DNA of 43,208 nucleotides from assembly GCA_029070965.1 (NCBI GenBank), contig JAIEBI010000035.1:1-43208 (forward strand), given 5' to 3'. The stretch comes from Clostridiales bacterium. GTDB lineage: Bacteria > Bacillota > Clostridia > Christensenellales > Pumilibacteraceae. This document shows positions 17,952 through 25,436 of this stretch, piece by piece. Numbering within the stretch: position 1 is the stretch's first letter; each line of letters opens with the position of its first letter. The notes under the pieces are model-generated. The model was not told the origin of the DNA. It saw only the letters and a list, made by a program, of their open reading frames with translations, and did no database searches. The translations under genes and the position numbers were made by a program.

Positions 17952-18101
17952 ACGCTTTCCTCTTTTTACAAATATGAAAAACTTTTCAATATAAAGGTAA
18001 CTATTATAAATGGGAAGTTCTACTCTTTTACTACAAACAATCTGAAAGATAAAATTACGGAGCTTGCTACGGCAGCAGGAGCTTTTGAGAGCTTGGAATA
18101 G
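17952..18101 (+). pseudogene. In-frame coding-like extension after the anti-sigma stop
   Basis: After TAA 17949-17951 the same frame reads on for 49 codons to TAG 18099-18101, with plausible protein content (IKVTIINGKFYSFTTNN and ELATAAGAFESLE). It has no start or ribosome binding site of its own. It may be the lost C terminus of the anti-sigma gene after a nonsense mutation, or the remnant of another gene. Confidence 0.4.
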
Positions 18102-18103
18102 AA

Positions 18104-18123
18104 CGATAAATTTCAATTTATCG
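18104..18123. repeat. Palindrome CGATAAATT-TC-AATTTATCG, copy 1
   Basis: A perfect 9-bp inverted repeat with a 2-base centre. A 19-bp identical copy lies at 37126-37144, each shortly after a gene 3' end. It may be a weak terminator or a dispersed repeat. A second hairpin, ATAGCGCAC/GTGTGCTAT (18141-18178), follows. Confidence 0.6.
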
Positions 18124-18192
18124 TACTATCTTAACAAATAATAGCGCACCATGATTTGTACTTTCATTAGTGTGCTATATGTTTGCAAGAAA

Positions 18193-18218
18193 TAATTCCG
18201 AATTTTTAATTCCTAATT
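18193..18218 (-). repeat. Heptamer repeat array, copy 5
   Basis: On the minus strand AATTAG-GAATTAA-AAATTCG-GAATTA in 7-bp phase. Its GAATTAG-type unit supplies the TAG stop codon of the gene at 18213-18980, as it does for gluQ. Confidence 0.8.
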
Positions 18219-18980
18219 AAAATGAAATGTTTCGGTGTATTCGGCGGTGCAGTTTGTGCCGCCGAATTTGTCTACGCGGAATTTTTCGGTGGAGGTCACT
18301 TTGACGGGGCGGTCGCCGTCGGTTGTGAGCGTAAATTCGATACGACTGTATTTGGGGTAGGACTTGCCGCCCAGCGTGGTTTTAACCTCGTTGCGCGAGT
18401 AGATTGTAGACTGCGCGGGGTCGAGCACGAATTTGTAAACATTGTCGCCGACTACTGTTGCCGATATTATCGCGTTATCCAGCTTGTACTTGACGATGCC
18501 CGTAAACGGCTGACCGTACCGCGCCATGTAATTTTTTTCGGACATCGGCTTTTCGCTATTGTAGCGGAACGCCTTGTTTTTGTAATCGCCGCGCGAAACG
18601 TAATATTTGCCGTCTCGCCGCTCGCGCTTGAGCGCTGCTTTTACAAGCGCGGACGTGCTTTCCGCAACGTCGGTAAATGTGCCGTCGCGGCCGACCGTGC
18701 GCCCGCCATGTATCTTTTGCGAGTACGGCACTCCGACTACCTTTGCCTTTACCGTGCCCGTCATAGTCGTAGTAAAGCCGTTTGCCGCCGCGTATGCGTT
18801 GCAGCAGCCGAGTACGCGCATCGCTTCCCCGTCCACCTCGTAGCTTACCGTAGCCGCTCGGGTCATTTCTCGCCTTGCAAATACCGTCGGCAAAAACGCC
18901 ACGCCTGTAAGTATAACAAGCGCTACCGATAGAGCCAATATCGCCCAAAATCCTTTCTCGATTTTTCTTGTGTTACTCAT
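18213..18980 (-). CDS. Membrane-anchored extracytoplasmic protein, unknown function
   Basis: 255 residues from the ATG at 18980; a longer frame would begin at a TTG inside the upstream terminator hairpin and is unlikely. A short basic N terminus (MSNTRKIEKG) precedes a hydrophobic helix (about 11-33, FWAILALSVALVILTGVAF), giving a signal anchor or uncleaved signal. The rest is outside: about 220 residues, Thr/Lys/Tyr-rich, with alternating beta-like segments (AIISATVVGDNVYKFVLD, YSRIEFTLTTDGDRPVKVTS). Two adjacent Cys occur near residue 60 (LGCCNAY). No family is recognised; lipoprotein-like or LolA-like beta folds are possible. No good ribosome binding site is visible. The stop codon comes from heptamer repeat copy 5. 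Confidence 0.65.
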   Translation of the reverse strand: MSNTRKIEKGFWAILALSVALVILTGVAFLPTVFARREMTRAATVSYEVDGEAMRVLGCCNAYAAANGFTTTMTGTVKAKVVGVPYSQKIHGGRTVGRDGTFTDVAESTSALVKAALKRERRDGKYYVSRGDYKNKAFRYNSEKPMSEKNYMARYGQPFTGIVKYKLDNAIISATVVGDNVYKFVLDPAQSTIYSRNEVKTTLGGKSYPKYSRIEFTLTTDGDRPVKVTSTEKFRVDKFGGTNCTAEYTETFHFN

Positions 18981-19018
18981 ATCGATAGTATGGTCGTTTG
19001 GCAAAAATTTACGCACAC

Positions 19019-19047
19019 AAAAACGCCGCAATAATGGCGGCGCTTTT
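19019..19047 (-). terminator. Intrinsic terminator after the collagen-like gene
   Basis: AAAACGCCGC...GCGGCGCTTTT: a GC-rich 6-bp core stem (GCCGC/GCGGC) with A/T flanks in both orientations. On the minus strand it follows the stop of the collagen-like gene by about 20 bases. Confidence 0.8.
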
Positions 19048-19067
19048 GTGGTATGGTCGTTTTGTTA

Positions 19068-19994
19068 TTAGGTTGCCAAGAATCCTGCTGCGCGCAGAGA
19101 GGCGAGTAGCGCGTTAAGCGTTTCGCCGACCTCGTCGGGAGTGGGCGTATTTTCAACATCGGGTACCGCAGCCGCGGGAGTTATCGTTCCTTCGGGACCC
19201 GTTGCACCGGTCGCACCTGTGGCGCCGGTAGCGCCCGTAGCTCCTGTTGCTCCGGTGACGCCTTGAATACCCTGCGGGCCCGTAGCGCCCGTAGGACCTG
19301 TCGGACCCGTGGGACCGGCAATACCTTGTACGCCTTGCGGACCGGTAGCACCTGTGGCGCCCGTCGCGCCTTGAATACCTTGCACACCCTGAATACCTTG
19401 GGGACCTGTGGCACCCGTAGGACCTGTCGCACCTGTTACTCCCGTCGCGCCTGTTATTCCGTTAGCGCCGGTTGCGCCCGTTGCACCCGTGGGACCTGTT
19501 ACACCTTGTATACCTTGTGCACCGGTGGGGCCCGTAGCGCCGGTTGCGCCTTGAACACCCTGCATGCCCTGAATGCCTTGCGGGCCTGTGGGTCCGGTAG
19601 GTCCGGTAACGCCGTCAGTTCCGTCCGCGCCGTCCGCACCCGTCGGACCGGTGGGGCCTGTCGCGCCCTGCGCGCCCTGAACGCCTTGCAGACCTTGAAC
19701 GCCTTGCGCACCGGTAGGGCCCGTGGGACCCTGCGCGCCCTGAACGCCTTGCAGACCTTGCACGCCCTGCGGACCGGTTGCACCCGTTGCGCCCGTTGCG
19801 CCGTTAATGCCCGGGAAGCCGCGCGGACCTATCGGACCGGGGGCGCCCGTCGGTCCCGTAGGACCTACACAGCATTGAGTGGGGCGGGGCGGCTGGGGAC
19901 ACGGTCTGTCGCAGCATTCGCATTGGTCGACTTGGTCGTAGTCGACTTCGTCGTTGTCGCAGCAACACGGTCTGTTAAAAAAGTTGAAAAACAT
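19068..19994 (-). CDS. Collagen-like Gly-X-Thr repeat surface protein
   Basis: 308 residues. The N terminus (1-43) has ten Cys (CCC, CECC, CCV clusters) and no classic signal peptide. About 75 Gly-X-Y triplets run from residue 44 to about 269, dominated by GPT, GAT, GVQ and GIQ. A C-terminal domain of about 39 residues ([11 protein letters not shown] then [15 protein letters not shown]) is typical of clostridial/bacillar collagen-like proteins, where it may drive trimerisation. Such proteins form triple helices on cell or spore surfaces. AAGGAGG lies just before the ATG. It follows a glycosyltransferase gene in the same direction (35 bp), and the many Thr in position Y are potential glycosylation sites, as in BclA-type proteins (inference). 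Confidence 0.9.
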   Translation of the reverse strand: MFFNFFNRPCCCDNDEVDYDQVDQCECCDRPCPQPPRPTQCCVGPTGPTGAPGPIGPRGFPGINGATGATGATGPQGVQGLQGVQGAQGPTGPTGAQGVQGLQGVQGAQGATGPTGPTGADGADGTDGVTGPTGPTGPQGIQGMQGVQGATGATGPTGAQGIQGVTGPTGATGATGANGITGATGVTGATGPTGATGPQGIQGVQGIQGATGATGATGPQGVQGIAGPTGPTGPTGATGPQGIQGVTGATGATGATGATGATGATGPEGTITPAAAVPDVENTPTPDEVGETLNALLASLRAAGFLAT

Positions 19995-20029
19995 AGTCTA
20001 AATACCTCCTTCTATTGTATGTCTATTGT

Positions 20030-21112
20030 TTAAAGGTTGCTAAAACCTTTTGCGGAAAAGTAGGCGTCGTTGGCTATTATGCTTTTGTCGGTCGGGCGAA
20101 GCTTTTTTGCGCGGCGGTGATAGCCGTACGCCTTTTTGGTTTCGCCCAGCCTGTCGTAGCACACGGTCAGCCACACGAGCGGAATTATGCCGTAATAGTC
20201 CGCTTGCACAAACGCGCCGCTTGTCATATCGGGCTTACAGTGTAGCGCAACGTCGTACCACTTAGCGGCGGACTTGTAGTCGCCGCGCTCAAAAAACAGC
20301 GCGCCCAACTTACAGCACCCTTCGCCGTCGGGCGGGGTAAAGGCAAAGCGGTACAGCGCGGCTTGCATTGCGGCTTGTTTGTCGTTAAGCACACAAAAAC
20401 AATCGCAAAGCATCAGGCAGGCGTCCGCCTTATTTGCGGCAAACCCGCCGTCGCCCTCGATAAACTGGCTTAGCTCCCGCGCCGCGTCCGCTGTGCGCCC
20501 GTTATAGAACAGCTCCCGCGCGTAGTAGTACCGTTCGCGCGGGGACAGCGCCCGCCCGCTCGCAATCAGTCCCTCGTAAATATCCAAGTTGCGCGTGCCG
20601 TTAATTCGGTCGGTCGGCTTGGCGTGAACAATCGACTTGTTAAGAGTGATTACGTTGCCGATGAGCTCGACCGCCTCATGCACCGCGCCTTGCCAAAAAT
20701 AACGCGGAGTATTGCGTATTATGCGCTCGCGGTAGTAGGAAAAGGTCGGCTTGCCATTGTCGTCCACAGCCGCAACGTACGGAAGCATAACGATATCGGC
20801 GGTCAAGGCTTTTTTGTTCATCAGTCGCTTAATTGCGACAGCGGTGTTTTGGGGGATAACGTCGTCGGCGTCCAGCCAAATCCAGTAGTCGGTTGTCAGC
20901 TTGGAGAGTGCAAAGTTGCGAGCCGCCGAAAAGTCGTTTATCCAATCGAAGGAATAGACCTTGTCGGTATATCGGCGTGCGATTTCCACGGTGTTGTCGG
21001 TCGAGCCCGTGTCCACAATAACAATCTCGTCCACGACGTCCTTTATGCCGTCGAGTACGCGGGACAGCACCTCGCTTTCGTTTTTAACAATCATGGACAA
21101 ACCGAGCGTCAT
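20030..21112 (-). CDS. Family 2 glycosyltransferase with C-terminal TPR-like repeats
   Basis: About 360 residues from the ATG at 21112, which has GGAG six bases before it; an in-frame TTG at 21124 abuts the upstream AGGAG and is less likely. The GT-A domain (1-220) shows LSMIVKNESEVLSRVLDG, VDEIVIVDTGSTDNT, the DxD-type DYWIWLDADDV and GAVHEAVE. The C-terminal 140 residues are helical repeats of TPR type (ARELSQFIEGD, KLGALFFERGDYKSAAKWYD). This architecture is found in protein or peptide glycosyltransferases such as the SunS group. It is directly upstream of the collagen-like gene in one operon, so that protein is the likely acceptor. The sugar donor is unknown. Confidence 0.87.
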   Translation of the reverse strand: MTLGLSMIVKNESEVLSRVLDGIKDVVDEIVIVDTGSTDNTVEIARRYTDKVYSFDWINDFSAARNFALSKLTTDYWIWLDADDVIPQNTAVAIKRLMNKKALTADIVMLPYVAAVDDNGKPTFSYYRERIIRNTPRYFWQGAVHEAVELIGNVITLNKSIVHAKPTDRINGTRNLDIYEGLIASGRALSPRERYYYARELFYNGRTADAARELSQFIEGDGGFAANKADACLMLCDCFCVLNDKQAAMQAALYRFAFTPPDGEGCCKLGALFFERGDYKSAAKWYDVALHCKPDMTSGAFVQADYYGIIPLVWLTVCYDRLGETKKAYGYHRRAKKLRPTDKSIIANDAYFSAKGFSNL

Positions 21113-21180
21113 AGCATTCTCCAAGCTCCTAATCCAAGATATGAATAATGGCTTTGATTAGTGCAAAGAGAATGTAAAAT

Positions 21181-21215
21181 GAATTCGGAATTCGGAATTA
21201 TGAATTCGGAATTAA
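21181..21215 (+). repeat. Heptamer repeat array, copy 6
   Basis: GAATTCG, GAATTCG, GAATTAT, GAATTCG, GAATTAA: five units in exact phase in the spacer between two divergent genes. Confidence 0.9.
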
Positions 21216-21244
21216 AAAGAAGTAAGGGAATTACGCCAGCGTAC

Positions 21245-21273
21245 TTGACAAAGCATGGCTAATAATATATAAT
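21245..21273 (+). promoter_or_regulatory. Promoter of the glycosyltransferase-glf operon
   Basis: TTGACA (21245-21250), 17-bp spacer, TATAAT (21268-21273), consensus at both elements. The leader is about 67 nt. Confidence 0.87.
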
Positions 21274-21346
21274 GAATTAACGTAGCGGTGCAAAAGTCGG
21301 CGTTTGCCGATTACTTATTAACGGCACGGCTGCGTTTGGTGCATTT

Positions 21347-22720
21347 ATGGAACTGTGGGACAAGATAAACGAAATACTCATGATTATAAACGATCAGGTA
21401 TTGATGACGCTTATAGGCGTGGTATTCGGCATACAAATATTGTATATTTTGCTGTTCTTCTTTAAGGCCAAGGTTTATCCCAAAGCCAAGGTGCAGCACA
21501 AGTTCGGCATAGTAATTCCCGCACGAAACGAAAAGGACGTAATTGCCGACACCATAAAATGTTTGCTTAAAAGCGATTACCCGCGCGATAAGTTCGATAT
21601 TTACGTTGTAGCGGACAACTGCACGGACAACACCGCCGAGCTTGCGCGCAACGCGGGCGCGATAGTGTACGAGCGTTTCGATCCCGACCCCAAGCATCAC
21701 AAGGCGGGGTATGCGCTTAAATATTTGTTTGAAAAAATCATGGAGGAGCATAAGGGCGAGTACGAAGCGTTTATCAAGTTCGACGCGGACAACCTTATGG
21801 AGCCCGATTATATCTCGCGCATGAACGACGCGTTCGACTACGGCGTAAAGTGCGCGCGCGGCTACTCCAACTCCAAAAATATCGACCAAAACATTGTTGC
21901 GGGCATATCCGGCTTGTGGTATATTCGCGACTGTCGGTTTGCCAGCCATTTCCGCTCGGTCATAGGTCAAGGCACCATGCTCGGCGGCGCGGGAATGATG
22001 TTCGCGGCGGAAATAATCGAAAAGCACGGCTGGGATTGTTTGAGCTCGTCCGACGACTCGGAGTTCACTATGCGTCGGCTCAATCAGGACAAGATTAAAA
22101 CAATGTACGTCAAGGACGCCATTGTGTACGAGGATCAGCCTGCCACAATCAAGGACACGGCAGCCAAATATATGCGTATGGCGCGAGCCATTCACAATTT
22201 GTTCTGGACGCAGGGTATTAAGTCGTTCTTCCTGTTCTTTGTCAGGTGGAAGTGGACGTACCTCGATATGTTCATGACGCTTATGTTCATTCCCATTTGC
22301 GTTATGATGTGCATATGGCTGCCTATATACTATATATACATAGTGCTATTCTACGGCATTATGCTGTTCAAAAACGGCGTGCACTATTACGACGTGGGCT
22401 CCGGTCAAGAGATGTTTTGGAAATATATATCCACCATAGGATATGCGCTTGCTTTCGCGTTCGTAACGGCGTTTATTCTCCAAGCGCTGCTTGCTGTAGT
22501 TTTGGAACGCAAACGCATCAAGGCACCTATCAAAAAGCTGATACCGACAGTGTTGCTGTTCCCGCTGTTCATGATAATCTACGCCGCGGCGATAACCATA
22601 GGCGTGTTCAAAAAACCCAAGTGGAAGCAAGTCAAGCGCAACGCTTCCAAAGTGAGCGTTGCGACTGCTACCGACACCGGCGACGCGCCGTCGGCGACGG
22701 AAGAAATATCAAACGAGTAG
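21347..22720 (+). CDS. Membrane family 2 glycosyltransferase (polysaccharide synthase type)
   Basis: 457 residues. One N-terminal TM helix (about 17-40) is followed by a cytoplasmic GT-A domain with FGIVIPARNEKDVIADTIKC, YVVADNCTDNTAE, the metal-binding FDADN, and SSDDSEFTMR and EDQPATIKD in the places of the catalytic TED and QxxRW-type motifs (KYMRMARA). Three or more C-terminal TM helices lie between 312 and 428. This is the BcsA/HasA/N-glycosyltransferase layout of enzymes that polymerise and export sugars. The tail is Ala/Thr/Ser-rich and probably disordered. Glf follows 15 bp downstream, which suggests a surface glycan containing galactofuranose (inference). No strong ribosome binding site precedes the ATG. 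Confidence 0.87.
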   Translation: MELWDKINEILMIINDQVLMTLIGVVFGIQILYILLFFFKAKVYPKAKVQHKFGIVIPARNEKDVIADTIKCLLKSDYPRDKFDIYVVADNCTDNTAELARNAGAIVYERFDPDPKHHKAGYALKYLFEKIMEEHKGEYEAFIKFDADNLMEPDYISRMNDAFDYGVKCARGYSNSKNIDQNIVAGISGLWYIRDCRFASHFRSVIGQGTMLGGAGMMFAAEIIEKHGWDCLSSSDDSEFTMRRLNQDKIKTMYVKDAIVYEDQPATIKDTAAKYMRMARAIHNLFWTQGIKSFFLFFVRWKWTYLDMFMTLMFIPICVMMCIWLPIYYIYIVLFYGIMLFKNGVHYYDVGSGQEMFWKYISTIGYALAFAFVTAFILQALLAVVLERKRIKAPIKKLIPTVLLFPLFMIIYAAAITIGVFKKPKWKQVKRNASKVSVATATDTGDAPSATEEISNE

Positions 22721-22735
22721 CGCGTTGAGGTAAGA

Positions 22736-23842
22736 ATGAAAAATAAGTATGATTACTTGATTGTCGGCGCCGGCTTGTTCGGCGCCGCTTTTGCTCAAAT
22801 AATGACCGAGCGCGGCAAAAAGTGCTTGGTCGTTGAAAAGCGCGAGGCTGTGGGCGGCAACGTCGCCACCGAACAGGTCGAGGGCATTACCGTGCATAAA
22901 TTCGGCGCGCATATTTTCCACACCGACGATAAACGCGTGTGGAGCTACGTCAATCGGTTTGCCGAGTTTAACAACTTTGTCAACAGCCCGATAGCCAACT
23001 ACAAGGGCAAGCTGTATAATCTGCCTTTCAATATGCACACGTTCTATCAGCTTTGGGGTTGCAAAACTCCTGCCGAAGCGCACGCCATTATCGACGCGCA
23101 ACGCGCCGTCGCGGCAGTCGAGGGCGAGCCGAAAAACTTAGAGGAAAAGGCGCTGATGTCGGCGGGCGAGGACGTTTACAAAACGCTTATCAAGGGCTAT
23201 ACCGAAAAACAATGGGGGCGGGATTGCAAGTATTTGCCCGCGTTTATAATAGGCAGGGTGCCGCTGCGGTTTGTGTACGACAACAACTACTTTAACGACA
23301 GATACCAAGGCATACCGCTCGGCGGGTATTCGCAAATGGTAAAGAAAATGTTGGACGGCGTGGACGTCATGCTCGGCGTCGATTACTTTTCGGATAGGGA
23401 AAAATTTGACGGAATGGCAAAGACCACGCTGTACACAGGTCCTATCGACAAGTTTTTCGACTACGAGTACGGCGAACTGGAATATAGGTCGTTGCGGTTC
23501 GAAACCGAGGTTGTGGACATGGAAGACTACCAAGGTAACGCCGTGTTCAACTACACCGATTACGAAACGCCGTACACACGGATTATCGAGCACAAGCATT
23601 TTGACAGAACGCAAAAGTCGAGCAAAACGGTTATAACGCGCGAGTACCCCGCAGGCTACCAAAAGGGCGGCGAACCGTACTATCCGATTAACGACGAAAA
23701 AAATTCCGCGCTGTACAAAAAGTACGCGGAAAAGGCGGCAAAAACCGAAAACACGCTTTTCGGCGGACGGCTTGCGGGCTATAAATATTACGACATGGAC
23801 GACACCATCGCCGCCGTTTTCGAGCTGACGGATAAGCTGTAA
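22736..23842 (+). CDS. glf: UDP-galactopyranose mutase
   Basis: 368 residues, the normal family length. The flavoenzyme interconverts UDP-galactopyranose and UDP-galactofuranose in the cytoplasm. The FAD-binding N terminus is YDYLIVGAGLFGAAFAQ with EKREAVGGNVATE; HKFGAHIFHTDDKRVW and later NFVNSPIANYKGKLYNLPF are the substrate-pocket signatures; YTGPIDKFFDYEYGELEYRS and TREYPAGYQKGGEPYYP follow. GAGGT lies at 22727-22731. It shares an operon with the upstream membrane glycosyltransferase. Galactofuranose is used in bacterial cell-surface polysaccharides. A terminator follows at 23882. Confidence 0.95.
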   Translation: MKNKYDYLIVGAGLFGAAFAQIMTERGKKCLVVEKREAVGGNVATEQVEGITVHKFGAHIFHTDDKRVWSYVNRFAEFNNFVNSPIANYKGKLYNLPFNMHTFYQLWGCKTPAEAHAIIDAQRAVAAVEGEPKNLEEKALMSAGEDVYKTLIKGYTEKQWGRDCKYLPAFIIGRVPLRFVYDNNYFNDRYQGIPLGGYSQMVKKMLDGVDVMLGVDYFSDREKFDGMAKTTLYTGPIDKFFDYEYGELEYRSLRFETEVVDMEDYQGNAVFNYTDYETPYTRIIEHKHFDRTQKSSKTVITREYPAGYQKGGEPYYPINDEKNSALYKKYAEKAAKTENTLFGGRLAGYKYYDMDDTIAAVFELTDKL

Positions 23843-23881
23843 TACAAATATGTAGAATATACAAATGCTTTATGCGGAAAT

Positions 23882-23926
23882 AAATGCGCCACAAGATATA
23901 ATAAAATTTGTCGGCGCATTTTTTAT
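23882..23926. terminator. Bidirectional terminator between glf and the radical SAM gene
   Basis: AAATGCGCC (23882-23890) pairs with GGCGCATTT (23913-23921), with a further ACAA/TTTGT pairing in the loop, followed by TTTT. It overlaps the stop codon of the minus-strand radical SAM gene. Confidence 0.78.
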
Positions 23927-24804
23927 AAATGCTTTAAATTCTTTCGGTAATGTTTAAGTTCGCCTTCGCCAAGGCACAATACTTGGTCGATTATTGATAT
24001 GAGCTTTGCTCTTTCAAATGGTAGATTGCCGTGCAGTTGAACGGCGTTAGACGCGCCCAATGCGGCAAAGTGCGTATTTATCGTCAGGCTGTTTATAAGT
24101 ATTTTAAGTTCGTTGTATTTTTCGGTTTCGCTTTCTTCAATCCAATTCCCGTGTTGTATTTCGGTATATAATTCGGAAGTAGGGTAAACGGTAAGCATGG
24201 ACGCTCCGACAATTTTCGGGCTTAGTTGATTAAAAATTTTTGCCGTATTTTGTGCGCCTTGCTCTCCCTTGTCTTTACCGCAAATACCCGTAAGATAGAA
24301 AAAGTTATATTCGATTCCCGCTTCGTCTAGCTTGCGGCATTGCTCCAAAATATCATTAGCAGTATAGCCTTTGTGCATAAACGCCAAAGCTTCGTCGTCG
24401 CCCGTTTCCACACCGATAATAATTCCGTTATATCCGCAGCTTCGCAGCTGTTTCAGCTCGTCTATGCTTTTGGGCGATATGTCGGTTATGCGTGCGAAGC
24501 AGCCGATGGTTTTCAGTCGATTTAAATACTGTTTTGCCAAATAAGCTATTTGCCGTAATTTCTCGGGCGAAAGCACGAAAGGGTTTGCGCCGACTAAAAA
24601 CACTCTCGTTACGTCGGGAGTGTATGTGTACAACTCTTTTAAATCGGCTTCGATTTCTTCCAAGGGAGACATGCGGAATTTAAACGGAATATCCTCGTAT
24701 AAAGTGCAGAATTTGCACTTGTGGTGCGTGCAGCCCGCTGTAACCTGTAATAGCGCCGACCACGCCTCATATGGCGGGCGCCAAACCGTGCCTGTGTAGT
24801 GCAT
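23923..24804 (-). CDS. Radical SAM protein, function not assigned
   Basis: 293 residues. The cluster motif is C25-THHK-C30-KF-C33, a CX4CX2C variant of the usual CX3CX2C, in VTAGCTHHKCKFCTLYED. Later SAM-barrel elements are visible: VFLVGANPF (GGE-like region), GIIIGVETGDDEAL and FFYLTGICG. It resembles the HemN/YgiQ-like branch that cleaves SAM and has diverse substrates, but I cannot name the reaction. The CX4CX2C spacing is less common. It is divergent from an HxlR regulator, and two palindromes lie between them, one overlapping its own promoter, so it is probably under that regulator. Confidence 0.8.
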   Translation of the reverse strand: MHYTGTVWRPPYEAWSALLQVTAGCTHHKCKFCTLYEDIPFKFRMSPLEEIEADLKELYTYTPDVTRVFLVGANPFVLSPEKLRQIAYLAKQYLNRLKTIGCFARITDISPKSIDELKQLRSCGYNGIIIGVETGDDEALAFMHKGYTANDILEQCRKLDEAGIEYNFFYLTGICGKDKGEQGAQNTAKIFNQLSPKIVGASMLTVYPTSELYTEIQHGNWIEESETEKYNELKILINSLTINTHFAALGASNAVQLHGNLPFERAKLISIIDQVLCLGEGELKHYRKNLKHL

Positions 24805-24830
24805 AATAACACCGTCCTTTGTTTTCTCTA

Positions 24831-24860
24831 ATTATAAATCCGTACAGTATTGTATTTCAA
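24831..24860 (-). promoter_or_regulatory. Promoter of the radical SAM gene
   Basis: On the minus strand TTGAAA (24860-24855), 18-bp spacer, TATAAT (24836-24831). The palindrome ACAGTA-N12-TACTGT (24844-24867) spans the -35 and spacer. Confidence 0.72.
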
Positions 24861-24898
24861 GTACTGTCTTTATTTGGTAGTAGTATCAAAAATGATAC
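24844..24898. promoter_or_regulatory. Two candidate HxlR operators
   Basis: ACAGTA-N12-TACTGT (24844-24867) and GTATCA-AAAA-TGATAC (24883-24898), both perfect inverted repeats. The second ends just before the hxlR -35. They fit a MarR/HxlR-type dimer controlling both divergent genes. Confidence 0.6.
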
Positions 24899-24905
24899 CA
24901 TAGTA

Positions 24906-24934
24906 TTGACTTGTGCACGTTTATTCGTTACAAT
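24906..24934 (+). promoter_or_regulatory. Promoter of the hxlR-type gene
   Basis: TTGACT (24906-24911), 17-bp spacer, TACAAT (24929-24934). Confidence 0.75.
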
Positions 24935-24951
24935 ATTTAAAAGGAGCTAAA

Positions 24952-25347
24952 ATGACTGACAACAAATTCAGAAAAAGAGAGGTTATGGCGCGGTGCGTGC
25001 CTATGAGCACGCTTCAATCGGTTTTGAGCGGTAAGTGGAAATTCCTTATTCTTTGGTATATTGCAGTGAGCAAGATGCAACGTTTTGGCGAACTGTTGCG
25101 AAGGATTGACGGCATCACCCAATCGACATTGACAAAACAACTGCGAGAATTAGAGGATGACGGTTTTATACACCGTGAGATTTACAAAGAAGTGCCGCCC
25201 CATGTGGAATATACTTTGACTGAGCTTGGCAAAAGCTTTGTTCCCGTCTTAACGCAAATGATGATGTGGAGTCAAGCGCGTCTATGCGCGCCCGATTACG
25301 TAAGCCCGTATACCGAAGAACAAATCAAAGAGCTATTAAAGCAATAA
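24952..25347 (+). CDS. HxlR-family winged-helix regulator
   Basis: 131 residues from ATG 24952, which has AAAGGAG at 24940-24946; an earlier in-frame start at 24913 lies inside the promoter. HxlR signature: CVPMSTLQSVLSGKWKFLIL, then the HTH MQRFGELLRRIDGITQSTLT, KQLRELEDDGFIHREIYKEV and the wing PHVEYTLTELGKSF. The single Cys at residue 13 is in the place of the redox- or electrophile-sensing Cys of HypR/YodB-type members, so thiol sensing is possible. It is divergent from the radical SAM gene and probably represses both units. The tiny frame at 25359 and the DUF5131 gene follow in the same direction. Confidence 0.92.
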   Translation: MTDNKFRKREVMARCVPMSTLQSVLSGKWKFLILWYIAVSKMQRFGELLRRIDGITQSTLTKQLRELEDDGFIHREIYKEVPPHVEYTLTELGKSFVPVLTQMMMWSQARLCAPDYVSPYTEEQIKELLKQ

Positions 25348-25358
25348 AGGAGTAAACA

Positions 25359-25430
25359 ATGCCTTATATAAAAATAGGAAACGGCAAACAAGTATACGAA
25401 CAATGTAAGTTTGAAAATTACAAGGAGTGA
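25359..25430 (+). CDS. 23-codon reading frame with ribosome binding site (small protein or gene remnant)
   Basis: ATG 25359 to TGA 25428-25430 encodes MPYIKIGNGKQVYEQCKFEN followed by YKE. AAGGAG lies nine bases before the ATG, right after the hxlR stop. The start MPYI-I-NGKQVYE resembles the N terminus of alpha/beta hydrolases of the chloroperoxidase type (MPYI..-DG-QIYY), which are frequent HxlR neighbours. It may therefore be what remains after the rest was replaced by the next gene. A genuine small protein cannot be excluded. Confidence 0.45.
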   Translation: MPYIKIGNGKQVYEQCKFENYKE

Positions 25431-25436
25431 ACGTAT

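Noticed and set aside
19200-19870. Short-period DNA repeats that might suggest a CRISPR or minisatellite
   Set aside because: They are the codons of a continuous collagen-like reading frame; there are no uniform repeats with unique spacers.
19263-20033. Long plus-strand frame opposite the collagen-like gene
   Set aside because: Low-complexity mirror of the Gly-X-Y coding repeat; no ribosome binding site or domain.
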